Shown piece after piece: positions 1 to 8,837 of a stretch of DNA of 64,000 nt. A program made the translations under genes and the position numbers. Every line of letters starts with the position of its first letter. Position 1 is the first letter of the stretch. The stretch lies in NCBI RefSeq assembly GCF_013401995.1, contig NZ_JACBJI010000005.1:62843-126842 (forward strand), read 5' to 3'. The notes beneath the pieces are model-generated. The model saw nothing but the letters and a program-made list of their open reading frames with translations. It did not search any database and was not told the origin of the DNA. The DNA comes from Flavobacterium agri (lineage in GTDB: Bacteria > Bacteroidota > Bacteroidia > Flavobacteriales > Flavobacteriaceae).

Positions 1-2392
1 GTCTCAACGAATTGTAATCGACGAAGTAACGGATGCTCACCGAAAACACCGAATTCAGGTTGTTCGAGAACAAATTGTCGAAGTTGCGCCCCAAATTGTT
101 CTCGATCGTCGAACGATAGTCCAAAGCGTTGTTGCGATACAACACCGAAATCTGGCTCGCTGGCGCAAACCACCACGAATATGTGAGGTCGAAGTTCCAA
201 AGGTTGAGGTTCTCGTCGTAAGGAGAAACCGCTGCCGGATCGTTTGTCTGGTAGTTGAGAAAACCGTCGTCGCGCAATGTGAAAAGCTCGTCGTATTCGG
301 CATAGCTCCAATAATAACGCGCCGTCACGTTGAATGTCATCTTGTTGTTGATCGAATAACGACCCGAGAGTTCTCCGACCAACGTCTTGCGGTCGCGTTC
401 ACCAAACACGATATCGCCGTTGGTCTGGTCGACATAACCACGGTCGTTGGTGTGGAAGATGTAATCGCCCGAAAGGATCAACAACACGCGGTCGTTCACG
501 CGATAACGCGGACTTATGTACATTTCGAAAACGTTGCGGTCGGTCTCGTCCATGAAACTCGCGTACGGATTGATGTCGATCGCGAATTTGCGGTTGTAAT
601 TGGATGAAAACAACGCGCTGAACGAAGCGGCGCGCGGATTGTACGAATAACGCCCCGAAACGCGCGGCTGATAGAAATCGTACGTGATCATCGGACGCAC
701 ATTGGCCGAAAAATTCCAGTAATCGTTCTTGCGGCTGCTGAAATTAGTCGAGGCGACCCAATAATAATCCTGGGTTTTTCCGGTCTGGTTCTGGAATTCG
801 ACGGATGACGACAAATCGAAACGGAAACTGTTGAAATTTTTCGTCGGATTCAAAATCCTGTAATTGTAATTCGCGTAGAAATTGTAGTAATTGTTGATGA
901 ACGCGATGCCCAAATCGTTGATGTCGTAGTCTTTCGAAATGTACTTCGCGAGCAAATCGTAACGGTGATGGCCGTGCGTCTTGATGAAATTCAAAGCCGT
1001 CTTGAACCCGTCGTAATCGTCGGCTTCGTTGATATGGCTGTATTTGAAATCGCCCGCGAGTTTGTATGTGTTCTTCTTCGTGTTCAAATCCCAAACCAAA
1101 GCCGTGACGTTCGCATCCCGGTAACTTCCGTTTCTCGTCGTGTTCGCATTGACAAGCGAAACCGACGAATTGCCGCGGAAACGCTGGTCGAGCACGAGCA
1201 AATTGTAATTCGTAAGCGGTTCGACAACTACATCGCGTTGCGCTTGAGTGTCGGTGTTGCGTACGATGGCCGTCGTCCTTTCGGTGACGGCGTTCAAAAT
1301 CCCGACGCCGAGTCCGCCTTTGGTACGTCCCGAAAGTTTTACGGCGTTTATAAGATCGACGGTGTTGGGCATGTCTACGATCGTCTCGTTGTCGGCTATC
1401 GTAGGGGAAACCGACGGCGGGCCTCCGATACGCCTCGAATACAAAAGAGAACCTTTGTTGAACAAATCGGTGCCTTCGGTAAAAAACGGACGGTTTTCGT
1501 TGAATTGCTGCTCGAAAGGCGAGAGGTTCAAAACGACGTTGTCGAAACGCGTCTGCCCGAAATCGGGAACCAAGATCGCATCCAAAGTAAACGAATCGTT
1601 TATGCCGTATTTGATGTCGAGCCCGGCCTTGAACGTGTTGTTCGATTCGTGGTCGGTATAATCGTAATAATAGGAAGCGTATGGGATGAAAAACAATCGC
1701 GTGGGCGGCTTGATGTTTTCGATGCCTTCCAAAAGACCGGCCTGCGGAATGATCGCGCCGATTTTCGTGTCGATCCTGTTCCAGGTGTATTTCTGGCGGT
1801 AACGACGCAATTCTCGGTAAAAGTTGAGTCCCCAAGTTTGTTTGGCTTCGTTCGAAAAGCGCAATGCGGCATAAGGAATACGGATTTCGGCAACCCAACC
1901 GAATTCGGTCATCTGCACATGGCTCGACCAGATCGCGTTCCACGAAAAATCTTCGTTGGCTTCCGTGGCCAAAGCATCCATCTGCACACCGGCTGCGCTG
2001 ACGAAAAAGCGATAATCCTGTTGACCGTCGTTGAAACCGTTGATGAAGATGCCGAAGTGTTCCGAAGTTCCGAAATCGTCGCGTTCGGTAATTTCCTTTA
2101 GCATTTTGTGGGGTTCGTCGTCGTACATGACTGCGCCGATGTAAATCGCCTGATTGTCGTACAACACCTTTACGTCGGTTTTTTTGGATGGATCGATGGG
2201 TTTGCCGTTGTCGGGCTCGAACATGATAAAGTCTGTTGCGATAGGCGCCGCTTCCCAAGCCGCTTCGTCCAATTTTCCGTTTATCGTAATGTTTTCGGTA
2301 ACAGAAACGGCCTGTAGCGTTTTTTTCTGACCTGCAGCGAATTGGCAAAACAGGAGTAGTAAGAAAGCTGAAATTGCTGCAAACCGGGTCAT
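1..2392 (-). CDS. DUF5916 / CBM9-like family protein, partial (3' end outside window)
   Basis: Open frame on - from ATG at 2392 to the window edge, about 797 codons without a stop. It begins with a signal peptide (MTRFAAISAFLLLLFCQFAAG). Next comes a carbohydrate-binding-module-9-like segment (TINGKLDEAAWEAAPIATDF, about residues 35-210). The rest is a DUF5916-type region rich in alternating aromatic/polar strands, as expected of an outer-membrane beta-barrel. The last visible residues (SVSIRYFVDYNSLR) look like the closing strand of the family, so only a few codons are probably missing. Family members are common in Bacteroidota; their substrate is unknown. The product is probably exported to the outer membrane. 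A -7 box lies 24 bp upstream of the start. The family call is from remembered motif patterns, not a search. Confidence 0.85.
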   Translation of the reverse strand, partial: MTRFAAISAFLLLLFCQFAAGQKKTLQAVSVTENITINGKLDEAAWEAAPIATDFIMFEPDNGKPIDPSKKTDVKVLYDNQAIYIGAVMYDDEPHKMLKEITERDDFGTSEHFGIFINGFNDGQQDYRFFVSAAGVQMDALATEANEDFSWNAIWSSHVQMTEFGWVAEIRIPYAALRFSNEAKQTWGLNFYRELRRYRQKYTWNRIDTKIGAIIPQAGLLEGIENIKPPTRLFFIPYASYYYDYTDHESNNTFKAGLDIKYGINDSFTLDAILVPDFGQTRFDNVVLNLSPFEQQFNENRPFFTEGTDLFNKGSLLYSRRIGGPPSVSPTIADNETIVDMPNTVDLINAVKLSGRTKGGLGVGILNAVTERTTAIVRNTDTQAQRDVVVEPLTNYNLLVLDQRFRGNSSVSLVNANTTRNGSYRDANVTALVWDLNTKKNTYKLAGDFKYSHINEADDYDGFKTALNFIKTHGHHRYDLLAKYISKDYDINDLGIAFINNYYNFYANYNYRILNPTKNFNSFRFDLSSSVEFQNQTGKTQDYYWVASTNFSSRKNDYWNFSANVRPMITYDFYQPRVSGRYSYNPRAASFSALFSSNYNRKFAIDINPYASFMDETDRNVFEMYISPRYRVNDRVLLILSGDYIFHTNDRGYVDQTNGDIVFGERDRKTLVGELSGRYSINNKMTFNVTARYYWSYAEYDELFTLRDDGFLNYQTNDPAAVSPYDENLNLWNFDLTYSWWFAPASQISVLYRNNALDYRSTIENNLGRNFDNLFSNNLNSVFSVSIRYFVDYNSLR

Positions 2393-2415
2393 TTTGTTCG
2401 GGGCGTTTGGTGAAA

Positions 2416-2423
2416 CAAATGTA
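2416..2423 (-). promoter_or_regulatory. -7 box TACATTTG of the DUF5916 gene
   Basis: On - this reads TACATTTG, a full match to the Bacteroidota TAnnTTTG -7 consensus, and ends 24 bp before the ATG at 2392. A weak ATTG lies about 18 bp further upstream in the -33 position. Confidence 0.5.
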
Positions 2424-2596
2424 GTATTTAAATCTAAATAACAATTATTTTACAATAAAATGCAATTCAGGCCGTTATTACACTTCACTCCGAAAATTTT
2501 GAATAAAAACCACGTCTCGGCAAACTTTTGAGACTGTTACGAAATGCTTTTCGTCGACAAATTTTGCCGTTAATCGACAATTTTTTTGTAAAAAAG

Positions 2597-2627
2597 TTTG
2601 GATGGTAGTTTTTAATTCCTATTTTTG
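2597..2627 (+). promoter_or_regulatory. Promoter of the YkuD_2-type gene (TTTG-19-TATTTTTG)
   Basis: TTTG (2597-2600) and TATTTTTG (2620-2627) are separated by 19 bp, an excellent match to the Bacteroidota -33/-7 promoter. It decides the start of the next gene: the in-frame TTG at 2625 lies inside the -7 box, so ATG 2664 is the real start. Confidence 0.8.
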
Positions 2628-2663
2628 GCGTCCCCAGAATCTAATTTAAACATAACAAGTTCA

Positions 2664-3377
2664 ATGATTTACAGAATTTTCCCCGTCCTTCTGGCAGCCG
2701 CGTTCGCATTTACATCTGCAACACCAGGCAAGACAGAGGAACCCGTGAAGAAGGCCATCGCCACTACGACCAAGTCGGCCATGGAAATGAAGATTGAGAA
2801 TGTGTACGGAACGCTTAATGCAGGAAAATTTTCCCTCCCGACCAAGCAAAGTTTCTACAAAGCGCTCGAAGGTTTTTACAAGCTGAGAGCGAATGGTACG
2901 GTATCGAAAGATATACTGACGGTTATCGATTTTACCATGTCGTCTAACACCAAGCGACTTTGGGTAATCGATTTGGCTACAAATACCGTGTTGTTCAACT
3001 CGCTTTGTGCGCACGGACGCAATACTGGCGATGAATTCGCGACCAAATTCTCGAACCGTTCCGAATCGAACATGAGCAGCCTTGGGTTTTACGCGACCGG
3101 TGAAATCTACAACGGAAAACACGGCCAATCGTTAAAACTCGACGGATTGCAACCCGGCGTGAACGATCATGCACGTGCTCGTGGCGTGGTGATGCACGCT
3201 GCCGATTATGTTTCGGAATCGTTCATTTCGGCTCACAGAAGACTTGGTAGAAGCCAGGGTTGTCCGGCGCTTCCGCAGGAATTGACCAAAGAGATCATTT
3301 CGACAATTAAAGGAAAGTCGTTGTTGTTCATTTATCACCCGTCCGGAGAAAAGAACTTCGAAAAACTATTGTCGTAA
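2664..3377 (+). CDS. Murein L,D-transpeptidase catalytic-domain (YkuD_2-like) family protein
   Basis: 237 residues from ATG 2664, starting with a signal peptide (MIYRIFPVLLAAAFAFTSA). The conserved block near residues 175-203 holds a histidine (VVMHAADYV) and the nucleophilic cysteine in RSQGCPAL (Cys200). This is the His...SxGCP arrangement of the YkuD_2 (PF13645-type) L,D-transpeptidases, which act on peptidoglycan peptides with a cysteine nucleophile. It should act in the periplasm. The longer TTG-initiated frame at 2625 is rejected because it begins inside the promoter. Its 3' end overlaps the convergent 525-residue L,D-transpeptidase gene by 12 bp. Exact substrate is not visible from sequence. 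Confidence 0.85.
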   Translation: MIYRIFPVLLAAAFAFTSATPGKTEEPVKKAIATTTKSAMEMKIENVYGTLNAGKFSLPTKQSFYKALEGFYKLRANGTVSKDILTVIDFTMSSNTKRLWVIDLATNTVLFNSLCAHGRNTGDEFATKFSNRSESNMSSLGFYATGEIYNGKHGQSLKLDGLQPGVNDHARARGVVMHAADYVSESFISAHRRLGRSQGCPALPQELTKEIISTIKGKSLLFIYHPSGEKNFEKLLS

Positions 3378-4943
3378 ACGCTTAAACAGGTCGGCGTCGT
3401 AATTGTAGATATCCTCACGGAATTCGAGTTCGCCGCGCTTGTTCATCCACGCCGTCCAATACAATTGATGGATGCGTGTCTTATCTTTTAATCTGATGTA
3501 GGTGGTTTCCTTTGTGGCGACCACCTCATTTATTTTGTCGAGGTTCCATCTAATCGAATCGTTGATCAGGTAAGCGGCCAACGGCAACGGATTTTGTACG
3601 CGGACGCAGCCCGAACTCAAACTTCTGTAATTCCTGCTGAAATAATCGCGGTGGTTGGTGTCGTGCAGGTACACCGTAAACCGATTCCTGAAATTGAACT
3701 TCACGTTGCCCAGCGAATTGTCGTCTCCGGGATCTTGGACATACCTGTAATTGTTGGGTTTTGCCGAATTCCATTTCGATGACGGGATTTCTTCGCCTTT
3801 GGAATTGAAAATCTTGAGGCGACGATTTCGGAAATAATTCGTGTCTTTCGCCGCGTCCGGACCTAAATCTTCCTTGATGATCGTAGGCGGAACCGTCCAT
3901 GTCGGGTTCAGGATTACGTCGGTAAAAGTCGATGAAAGCACCGGCGTCCGTCTTTTTTCTTTGCCGACGACTACGCGCCTCGTATCGACCGTATCCCCAT
4001 TTTTGATCACTCTCAAACGATAATCGGGAATGTTCACGATCACGTACTGTCTTCCCATTTCGTGCGGAAACCAGCGCCAACGCTCCAAATTCACGATCAC
4101 TTGCTGTTTCCTTTGGATTTTGGTGAAATTGAGTGCGGCCACCGTTCCGGCCCCGGCGATTCCGTCGGGAATCAGTCCGTGGCGCAATTGGAATTTCTTC
4201 ATCGCATTGGCCGTTTTGCGATCGTACCAAGGCGAGATGCTGTCGGTTCTTTCCATGTCGCGCCAAAACATGAGGCGGCGTTTGATGCGGATCACGTTTT
4301 CGGACGAATCGCCTCTTTTTATTTTCTCGGTGAAAACGATTTGCTTCAAAGTGTCTTTCCCGAAAGTATCGAGGTAGGCGAGCGCTTTTTTCAATCTTTT
4401 ATAGACGACGTGCTGAGGTTCGATCTTCGATATGACTTTCGGCAATGAATCGCCCGAAACCGCTTCGGCCAAGGTTTTGTTGACGTTGAACGACGGCTGC
4501 GCCAAATCCCAATTCGGATAGATATGGTACGGATTGAGTTTTCCGCAAGATACGTGGATCATGAATCTGCGCACCGATTGCGTGAGCAGGAAATCGTACG
4601 TCAAATGGTCGTCCTGGCTCAAATCGAGGTATTTCTTTTCGTATTTGCGGATTTTTTCGAGATAATAATCCTTCGGGTCCAAACCGTATTTCTCGGCTTC
4701 GGCCAAAATCGTTTCGGCTTTTTTGCGCTTTGTCGAATCGACCCAAAACGTATGGAAATTTTGCGCCCGATAGAATGCCGTGAGTTGCTTGTCTTCTAAT
4801 TTCACGACTTCGGACGAATCAAAAAGGACGCTTCCCGGTTCGTGTTTCACAAGTGGTTCGTCGGTTTTGGGTTTCGATTTCGGATCTTTCTTGCATCCGA
4901 GCACGGCAACCGCCAAAAAGGTAAGGAGTAAAATTTTCCGCAT
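3366..4943 (-). CDS. YcbB/LdtD-like murein L,D-transpeptidase lipoprotein
   Basis: 525 residues. N-terminal lipobox AVLGC (Cys17) makes it a lipoprotein. Residues about 30-210 form the scaffold region of YcbB-type enzymes. A peptidoglycan-binding repeat is at about 215-275 (AMKKFQLRHGLIPDG...), and the YkuD catalytic domain at about 300-470 carries HDTNHR (His427) and SLSSGCVRV (Cys446). The enzyme is expected to form 3-3 cross-links or anchor proteins in the periplasm. The GNAT gene lies 6 bp upstream on the same strand, so the two probably share a transcript. The stop overlaps the convergent YkuD_2 gene by 12 bp. Confidence 0.9.
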   Translation of the reverse strand: MRKILLLTFLAVAVLGCKKDPKSKPKTDEPLVKHEPGSVLFDSSEVVKLEDKQLTAFYRAQNFHTFWVDSTKRKKAETILAEAEKYGLDPKDYYLEKIRKYEKKYLDLSQDDHLTYDFLLTQSVRRFMIHVSCGKLNPYHIYPNWDLAQPSFNVNKTLAEAVSGDSLPKVISKIEPQHVVYKRLKKALAYLDTFGKDTLKQIVFTEKIKRGDSSENVIRIKRRLMFWRDMERTDSISPWYDRKTANAMKKFQLRHGLIPDGIAGAGTVAALNFTKIQRKQQVIVNLERWRWFPHEMGRQYVIVNIPDYRLRVIKNGDTVDTRRVVVGKEKRRTPVLSSTFTDVILNPTWTVPPTIIKEDLGPDAAKDTNYFRNRRLKIFNSKGEEIPSSKWNSAKPNNYRYVQDPGDDNSLGNVKFNFRNRFTVYLHDTNHRDYFSRNYRSLSSGCVRVQNPLPLAAYLINDSIRWNLDKINEVVATKETTYIRLKDKTRIHQLYWTAWMNKRGELEFREDIYNYDADLFKRLRQ

Positions 4944-4949
4944 AGGCCA

Positions 4950-5387
4950 CTACATTCTCTTGAACATCACATAATGCGGCCCGATGTCGCCGATTTCGAA
5001 AGGTTTCCCCGTAATCTTGTATCCCATTTTTTCGTAAAATCCGACCGCAATCAGGCGCGCGTTGAACCAAATGAGGTCGGCGGCGGCACGTCTGGCCTTG
5101 TCTTCGGCCGCATCGACCAAAGCCTGTCCGAAACTCCGGCCCTGAAATTCCTCAAGTACGGCCATTCCTCTCAATTGGAACTGCCTGAATTCGTTGAATG
5201 CCGGATGCGAATTCCTGAAAAGCGACGCGACTCCCGCGATCTCTCCGTTCTCGTAAAGGCCGAAATGTGTGGTGTTGCCCAAATCGTCACCGTCGAACCG
5301 ACACGTCTCCATCGGTTTGCCCGGACGCAAAACAGGATGGCGCACCACATAGGTTTCCGTCGAGCTTATTTCGCGAATTTCGGGCAT
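4950..5387 (-). CDS. GNAT-family N-acetyltransferase
   Basis: 145 residues, the usual size of a single GNAT domain. The acetyl-CoA-binding motif A is at about residues 72-90 (LRGMAVLEEFQGRSFGQALV, the V-x-x-x-x-Q/R-G-x-G/A pattern), followed by FYEKMGYKITGKPF, the typical last strand/helix region. Substrate unknown. It is the first gene of a likely two-gene unit with the YcbB-like lipoprotein gene (6-bp gap). No clear full -7 box was found; TACCTTTA upstream is one base off the consensus. Confidence 0.85.
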   Translation of the reverse strand: MPEIREISSTETYVVRHPVLRPGKPMETCRFDGDDLGNTTHFGLYENGEIAGVASLFRNSHPAFNEFRQFQLRGMAVLEEFQGRSFGQALVDAAEDKARRAAADLIWFNARLIAVGFYEKMGYKITGKPFEIGDIGPHYVMFKRM

Positions 5388-5492
5388 GGTCGTTTGGGTT
5401 TTGGTTTAAAGGTATAACAAATTAGCAAGCAACGATATAGGGTTTGAGTGGATTTACGAACCAAAAAAACTTGAAAATTTTTATCGAAAAAC

Positions 5493-5524
5493 TTGCATTT
5501 ACGAAATCTTCTGACTTATATTTG
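5493..5524 (+). promoter_or_regulatory. Promoter of tRNA-Gly (TTG-21-TATATTTG)
   Basis: TTG at 5493-5495 and TATATTTG at 5517-5524 with a 21-bp spacer match the Bacteroidota promoter. It lies 57 bp before the tRNA, and no open reading frame lies between. Confidence 0.65.
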
Positions 5525-5581
5525 CACCCACAATTGAAAATCATCGAACACCTATCAAAATAAGGGTTTGGTGAGATAAAA

Positions 5582-5654
<73 letters not shown>

Positions 5655-5655
5655 C

Positions 5656-5690
5656 AAAAGCCTTAGAGAAATCTAGGGCTTTTTTGTTTT
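5656..5690 (+). terminator. Intrinsic terminator after tRNA-Gly
   Basis: A 12-bp stem (5656-5667 with 5672-5683, one G-T pair) with GAAA tetraloop is followed by a T-rich run. It starts 2 bp after the tRNA. Confidence 0.85.
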
Positions 5691-5708
5691 TTAAATATTT
5701 GTTTTTGT

Positions 5709-5741
5709 AAACCTCAAAGGTTTTTAAAACCTTTGAGGTTT
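5709..5741. repeat. Perfect 16-bp-arm palindrome, copy A
   Basis: Arms AAACCTCAAAGGTTTT (5709-5724) and its exact complement (5726-5741) are separated by one base. The same palindrome recurs at 9342-9374 with only the central base changed (T here, C there). It lies between the tRNA-Gly terminator and the 3' end of pepE, so it may also act as a transcriptional barrier. Confidence 0.85.
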
Positions 5742-5764
5742 GTATAAAACGCTCCTGCGTGGCC

Positions 5765-6475
5765 TCATCGGCCAATAAGACTCACATCAGATCCCGCCGC
5801 CAATTCTTCGGCCTCTTTTCCCTGACGGAACAATCGCGCACTCAAATCACCCTTAAGAATGATCGTTTCGCCTTTAACCTCGAGCCAACTGCCTTCGCGC
5901 AATCCCAAAACAGGTATCGAATTGAACTGGTGGAATTCCTTGATTCTGGTTTCGCGGGTTTCGCCCATGTGTTTCGACTGCAAATCGGCATCGAGATAAT
6001 GTGGGTTCAGGTTGAAAGGAATCAGCCCTAAAGTCCTGAAATCTGGCGGATAGATGATCGGCATGTCGTTCGTGGTCTGCATCGTCAATCCGGTGATGTT
6101 GCTTCCGGCGCTGCTTCCGAGATAGGGCGTGCCGCTTTTGACGGTTTCGGCCAAAACATCCATCACTTTAAACTTATAAAGCTGGCTTACGAGTAGGAAC
6201 GTATTTCCGCCACCCGTGAAAATGGCTTCTGCCGATTTTATGGCTTCTATTAGATTCCCGTATTCGTGCAAACCCGAAACCGACATCCCGATTTGGGAAA
6301 AAGCCTCACGTACTTTTGCCGTATATTCATCGTGCGAAATACCGCCAGGCCTTGCATACGGAATAAAAAGCAGCGATTTTTTTCCTTCGAAGAAATGCGT
6401 GAGTTCGGGTAGGATATATTCAAGGTAGTTGCCGCCGTGCAGCGTCGAAGTGCTTGCGATGATGAGTTTTTTCAT
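5765..6475 (-). CDS. pepE: Dipeptidase E (peptidase E, S51 family)
   Basis: 236 residues, the normal size for PepE, a cytosolic serine peptidase that cleaves Asp-X dipeptides. The sequence shows IFTGGGNTFLLVSQL (about 88-102), the nucleophile elbow YLGSSAGSN (about 119-127) and the NLNPHYLD segment with the catalytic histidine. There is no signal peptide. It is monocistronic: the tRNA-Gly lies downstream and a divergent gene family starts 128 bp upstream. Start ATG 6475 gives the conserved N-terminus MKKLIIASTSTLHGG. Confidence 0.92.
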   Translation of the reverse strand: MKKLIIASTSTLHGGNYLEYILPELTHFFEGKKSLLFIPYARPGGISHDEYTAKVREAFSQIGMSVSGLHEYGNLIEAIKSAEAIFTGGGNTFLLVSQLYKFKVMDVLAETVKSGTPYLGSSAGSNITGLTMQTTNDMPIIYPPDFRTLGLIPFNLNPHYLDADLQSKHMGETRETRIKEFHQFNSIPVLGLREGSWLEVKGETIILKGDLSARLFRQGKEAEELAAGSDVSLIGR

Positions 6476-6603
6476 GTGGTAAAGTTCGGAGATTTATCTT
6501 AAAAATGCAGTACGATGCCAAGCGGTTTGAATTAACATAAACTTGTGAGCATTTTCCGAAGTTCTCGAATAATTTTACCTCAATAATACTCAATCACCTT
6601 AAC

Positions 6604-7356
6604 ATGAAACGGTTCGTGCTGCTTTTCTCACTTTTGTTGTGCCTGACCACGGTGGCGCAAAAACGCAAACCGCTTCCGGGTAAAGCGATGATCGGAAACC
6701 TCGTGGCCGAAAGGGACGAAGTCAAGATCACCAACATGCAAACGGGCGAAAAAACCACGACAACCCCTGGCGGTTTCTTTACGGTAAACGTCAAAAAAGG
6801 CGATACGCTCATGTTTAAAGGCGTAGAAATCATCACAAGGAAAATGGTGATTACCGCTTTCGATATGGATGAAGAGACTTTGGTGATCGACCTCGACCCC
6901 GTGGGTACGCAATTGGCCGAGGTCAAAGTGGACGGGAACAAGATCAACTCTGAAGCGTTGGGCATTCCTGTCGGAAAAAAATACACGCCCCAAGAGCGCA
7001 GGTTGGCACAAGGACAAACGTCCAAAGAGCAGCGCGATCCCGACAAGGCTTATACTGCCGTAGCGACGGATCGTTACCTGAACAAACTTTCGGGCCGTGA
7101 AGACCAACTCAAAAAAGAAGCCGAGGTCGAGAAAAAACTCATGTGGAAACAACGCCTTCTAGAACGTTACGAGCGTGTGTATTTTACCGATACGCTAAAA
7201 GTCCCGAATTCGCATGTCGACGGATTCTTGTATTATTCCGTAGACGACCAAAAATTCCTCAAGGCGCTCGAAACCGACAACAAGGAGCAGATCGAACTGC
7301 AGCTTGGCGTGCTCGCGACCAATTACCGAAAGACGTTGAAGAGTGAGAAAAATTGA
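6604..7356 (+). CDS. Secreted carboxypeptidase-regulatory-like protein, paralogue 1 of 3
   Basis: 250 residues with signal peptide MKRFVLLFSLLLCLTTVAQ. Residues about 25-110 look like a small beta-sandwich of the carboxypeptidase-D regulatory / CarboxypepD_reg-like type (VKITNMQTGEKTTTTPGGFF...KKGDTLMFKG). After this comes a conserved tail with LGIPVGKKYTPQERRL and VDGFLYYSVDDQKFLKAL. The two following genes encode relatives with the same layout (LGIVPKGQKKYTVAERRL; LGLVPKGQKKYTPSERKL). The function is unknown; the product is probably periplasmic or outer-membrane associated. Its stop overlaps the next start by 14 bp, so translation may be coupled. Copy 1 is the most diverged of the three. 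Confidence 0.75.
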   Translation: MKRFVLLFSLLLCLTTVAQKRKPLPGKAMIGNLVAERDEVKITNMQTGEKTTTTPGGFFTVNVKKGDTLMFKGVEIITRKMVITAFDMDEETLVIDLDPVGTQLAEVKVDGNKINSEALGIPVGKKYTPQERRLAQGQTSKEQRDPDKAYTAVATDRYLNKLSGREDQLKKEAEVEKKLMWKQRLLERYERVYFTDTLKVPNSHVDGFLYYSVDDQKFLKALETDNKEQIELQLGVLATNYRKTLKSEKN

Positions 7357-8104
7357 TGTTATACTCTTGATTTTTTTCATATCGGCCTGTAGTGTTTTCG
7401 CACAGCAGAGAGAAATCGTGCTCAAAGGAAAGACGATCGTCGATGGTTTGGGGATTTCGAACATACAGGTGATGAATCTCGTGACAGAAAAAGTCACGGC
7501 GACCAACTCCAACGGTGAATTCCAGATTTCGGCCAAAGAAGACGACCTGATCATTTTTTCGTCTCCGAGTTACGAATACAAACGGCACATTGTAGACAGC
7601 GACGACATCGCCAAAGGATATTTCGAAGTGAAATTGATTTCGAAACCGATAGAGCTGGAAGAAGTCGTCGTCAACAAAGACATCAATCCCGAAGATTTGG
7701 GAATCGTGCCGAAAGGGCAAAAAAAATATACGGTTGCCGAAAGACGTTTGAAACAAGCGGGCGAATTCAAGCCCGAAATGTTCGTCGGAATGGTAGCGGG
7801 ATTGTCGATTCCGATCGATCCGATCATCAACGCCATCACGGGACGCACGACGATGCTCAAAAAAGACCTCAAAACTGAAAAGAAGGAAAGGAATCTTAAA
7901 AAACTCAAAAGCCTTTATCAGCAAAAATACTTTACGGACAACCTCAAGATTCCAGCAGATTATGTGGAAGGCTTCCAATACTACGCGATCGACGACGCCA
8001 ATGCGGTTGCCGCTTTGGATGCCGGAGTTAAAGCCAGGCTCGATTTTTGCTTGGTCGCTTTAGCACAGAAATACAACGAACTTCATGCGTTTGAAACCAA
8101 ATAA
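7343..8104 (+). CDS. Secreted carboxypeptidase-regulatory-like protein, paralogue 2 of 3
   Basis: 253 residues with signal peptide MRKIDVILLIFFISACSVFAQ. The regulatory-like beta domain (GLGISNIQVMNLVTEKVTAT) leads to IELEEVVVNKDINPEDLG and then the family motif VPKGQKKYTVAERRL. The C-terminal part has PADYVEGFQYYAIDDANAV, closely matching paralogue 3 (PADYVKGFQYYCIDDPEAV). It overlaps paralogue 1 by 14 bp and paralogue 3 by 20 bp. Clearly the product of gene duplication; no function can be assigned beyond an exported CarboxypepD_reg-like protein. Confidence 0.78.
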   Translation: MRKIDVILLIFFISACSVFAQQREIVLKGKTIVDGLGISNIQVMNLVTEKVTATNSNGEFQISAKEDDLIIFSSPSYEYKRHIVDSDDIAKGYFEVKLISKPIELEEVVVNKDINPEDLGIVPKGQKKYTVAERRLKQAGEFKPEMFVGMVAGLSIPIDPIINAITGRTTMLKKDLKTEKKERNLKKLKSLYQQKYFTDNLKIPADYVEGFQYYAIDDANAVAALDAGVKARLDFCLVALAQKYNELHAFETK

Positions 8105-8828
8105 CCCACTTCTTTTTTTAGTATTGTTTCTCGGATCGTTCTATATGAAAGGTCAAGAGCTCAAATTCCGTTTGGTTTCGACCGATTCGATTGCGGCCGT
8201 GAACGTAAAGGTCGTCAACATCGTTTCCGAGAAAACCGCCGTGAGCAATGCCTTGGGCGAATTCACGATGCATGCGAAACCCGATGAGATGTTAGTGTTT
8301 CCGTCAGAAAATTACGAGTACAAACGTTATCTGGTTCGGGATGAGGATGTCAAAAAGAAAGTCATTACCATCGTTTTGATCCCGAAAGCGGTGCAACTCG
8401 ATGAAGTCGTCGTCAATAAAAACCTCAATCCCGAAGATTTGGGCCTCGTCCCGAAAGGACAAAAGAAATACACGCCTTCCGAGCGAAAACTCTATACGGC
8501 GACTTCGGGCCCGGTCGATATTTTGGCCAATGCGATAAGTGGTCGTACGAAAATGCTCAAGAAGCAGGTCAAGGTCGAAAGAAAGGAAGGGTTAATGGAA
8601 AAACTGCGTTACCAATTCGACGATTCGCTTTACATCCAAAGGCTTAAAATCCCGGCCGATTACGTCAAAGGCTTCCAATATTACTGCATAGACGATCCGG
8701 AAGCGGTCAAAGCATTGGAATTGAAGAACAAAGTGGCTTTGTTGCAACGCATTTCACAACTCGCGCCTACTTACATCGAGTTGATCGCCCAGGAAGAAAA
8801 AGAAAGCCAAGTTTCCGGGAAACCGTAA
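8085..8828 (+). CDS. Secreted carboxypeptidase-regulatory-like protein, paralogue 3 of 3
   Basis: 247 residues. The N-terminus (LLFLVLFLGSFYMKG) is a signal-like hydrophobic stretch. The middle (AVQLDEVVVNKNLNPEDLG, LVPKGQKKYTPSERKL) and the end (IPADYVKGFQYYCIDDPEAV) are near-copies of paralogue 2. The ATG at 8085 lies inside the last codons of paralogue 2 (20-bp overlap). The DUF6702-like gene starts 9 bp downstream, so paralogues 1-3 and that gene form one operon. Function unknown. Confidence 0.78.
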   Translation: MRLKPNNPLLFLVLFLGSFYMKGQELKFRLVSTDSIAAVNVKVVNIVSEKTAVSNALGEFTMHAKPDEMLVFPSENYEYKRYLVRDEDVKKKVITIVLIPKAVQLDEVVVNKNLNPEDLGLVPKGQKKYTPSERKLYTATSGPVDILANAISGRTKMLKKQVKVERKEGLMEKLRYQFDDSLYIQRLKIPADYVKGFQYYCIDDPEAVKALELKNKVALLQRISQLAPTYIELIAQEEKESQVSGKP

Positions 8829-8837
8829 TTTTGTCGA

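Noticed and set aside
965..2101. Long + strand open frame of 378 codons (and a 566-codon - strand frame at 744-2444)
   Set aside because: Both are shadows of the DUF5916 gene read in another frame; only the frame from ATG 2392 gives a signal peptide and family motifs and runs to the window edge.
2625..2663. TTG start extending the YkuD_2-type gene
   Set aside because: It lies inside the -7 box of a well-formed promoter.
8826..8833. TAATTTTG as a promoter of the DUF6702-like gene
   Set aside because: It overlaps the preceding stop codon, has no -33 box, and the gene is better explained as part of the operon.
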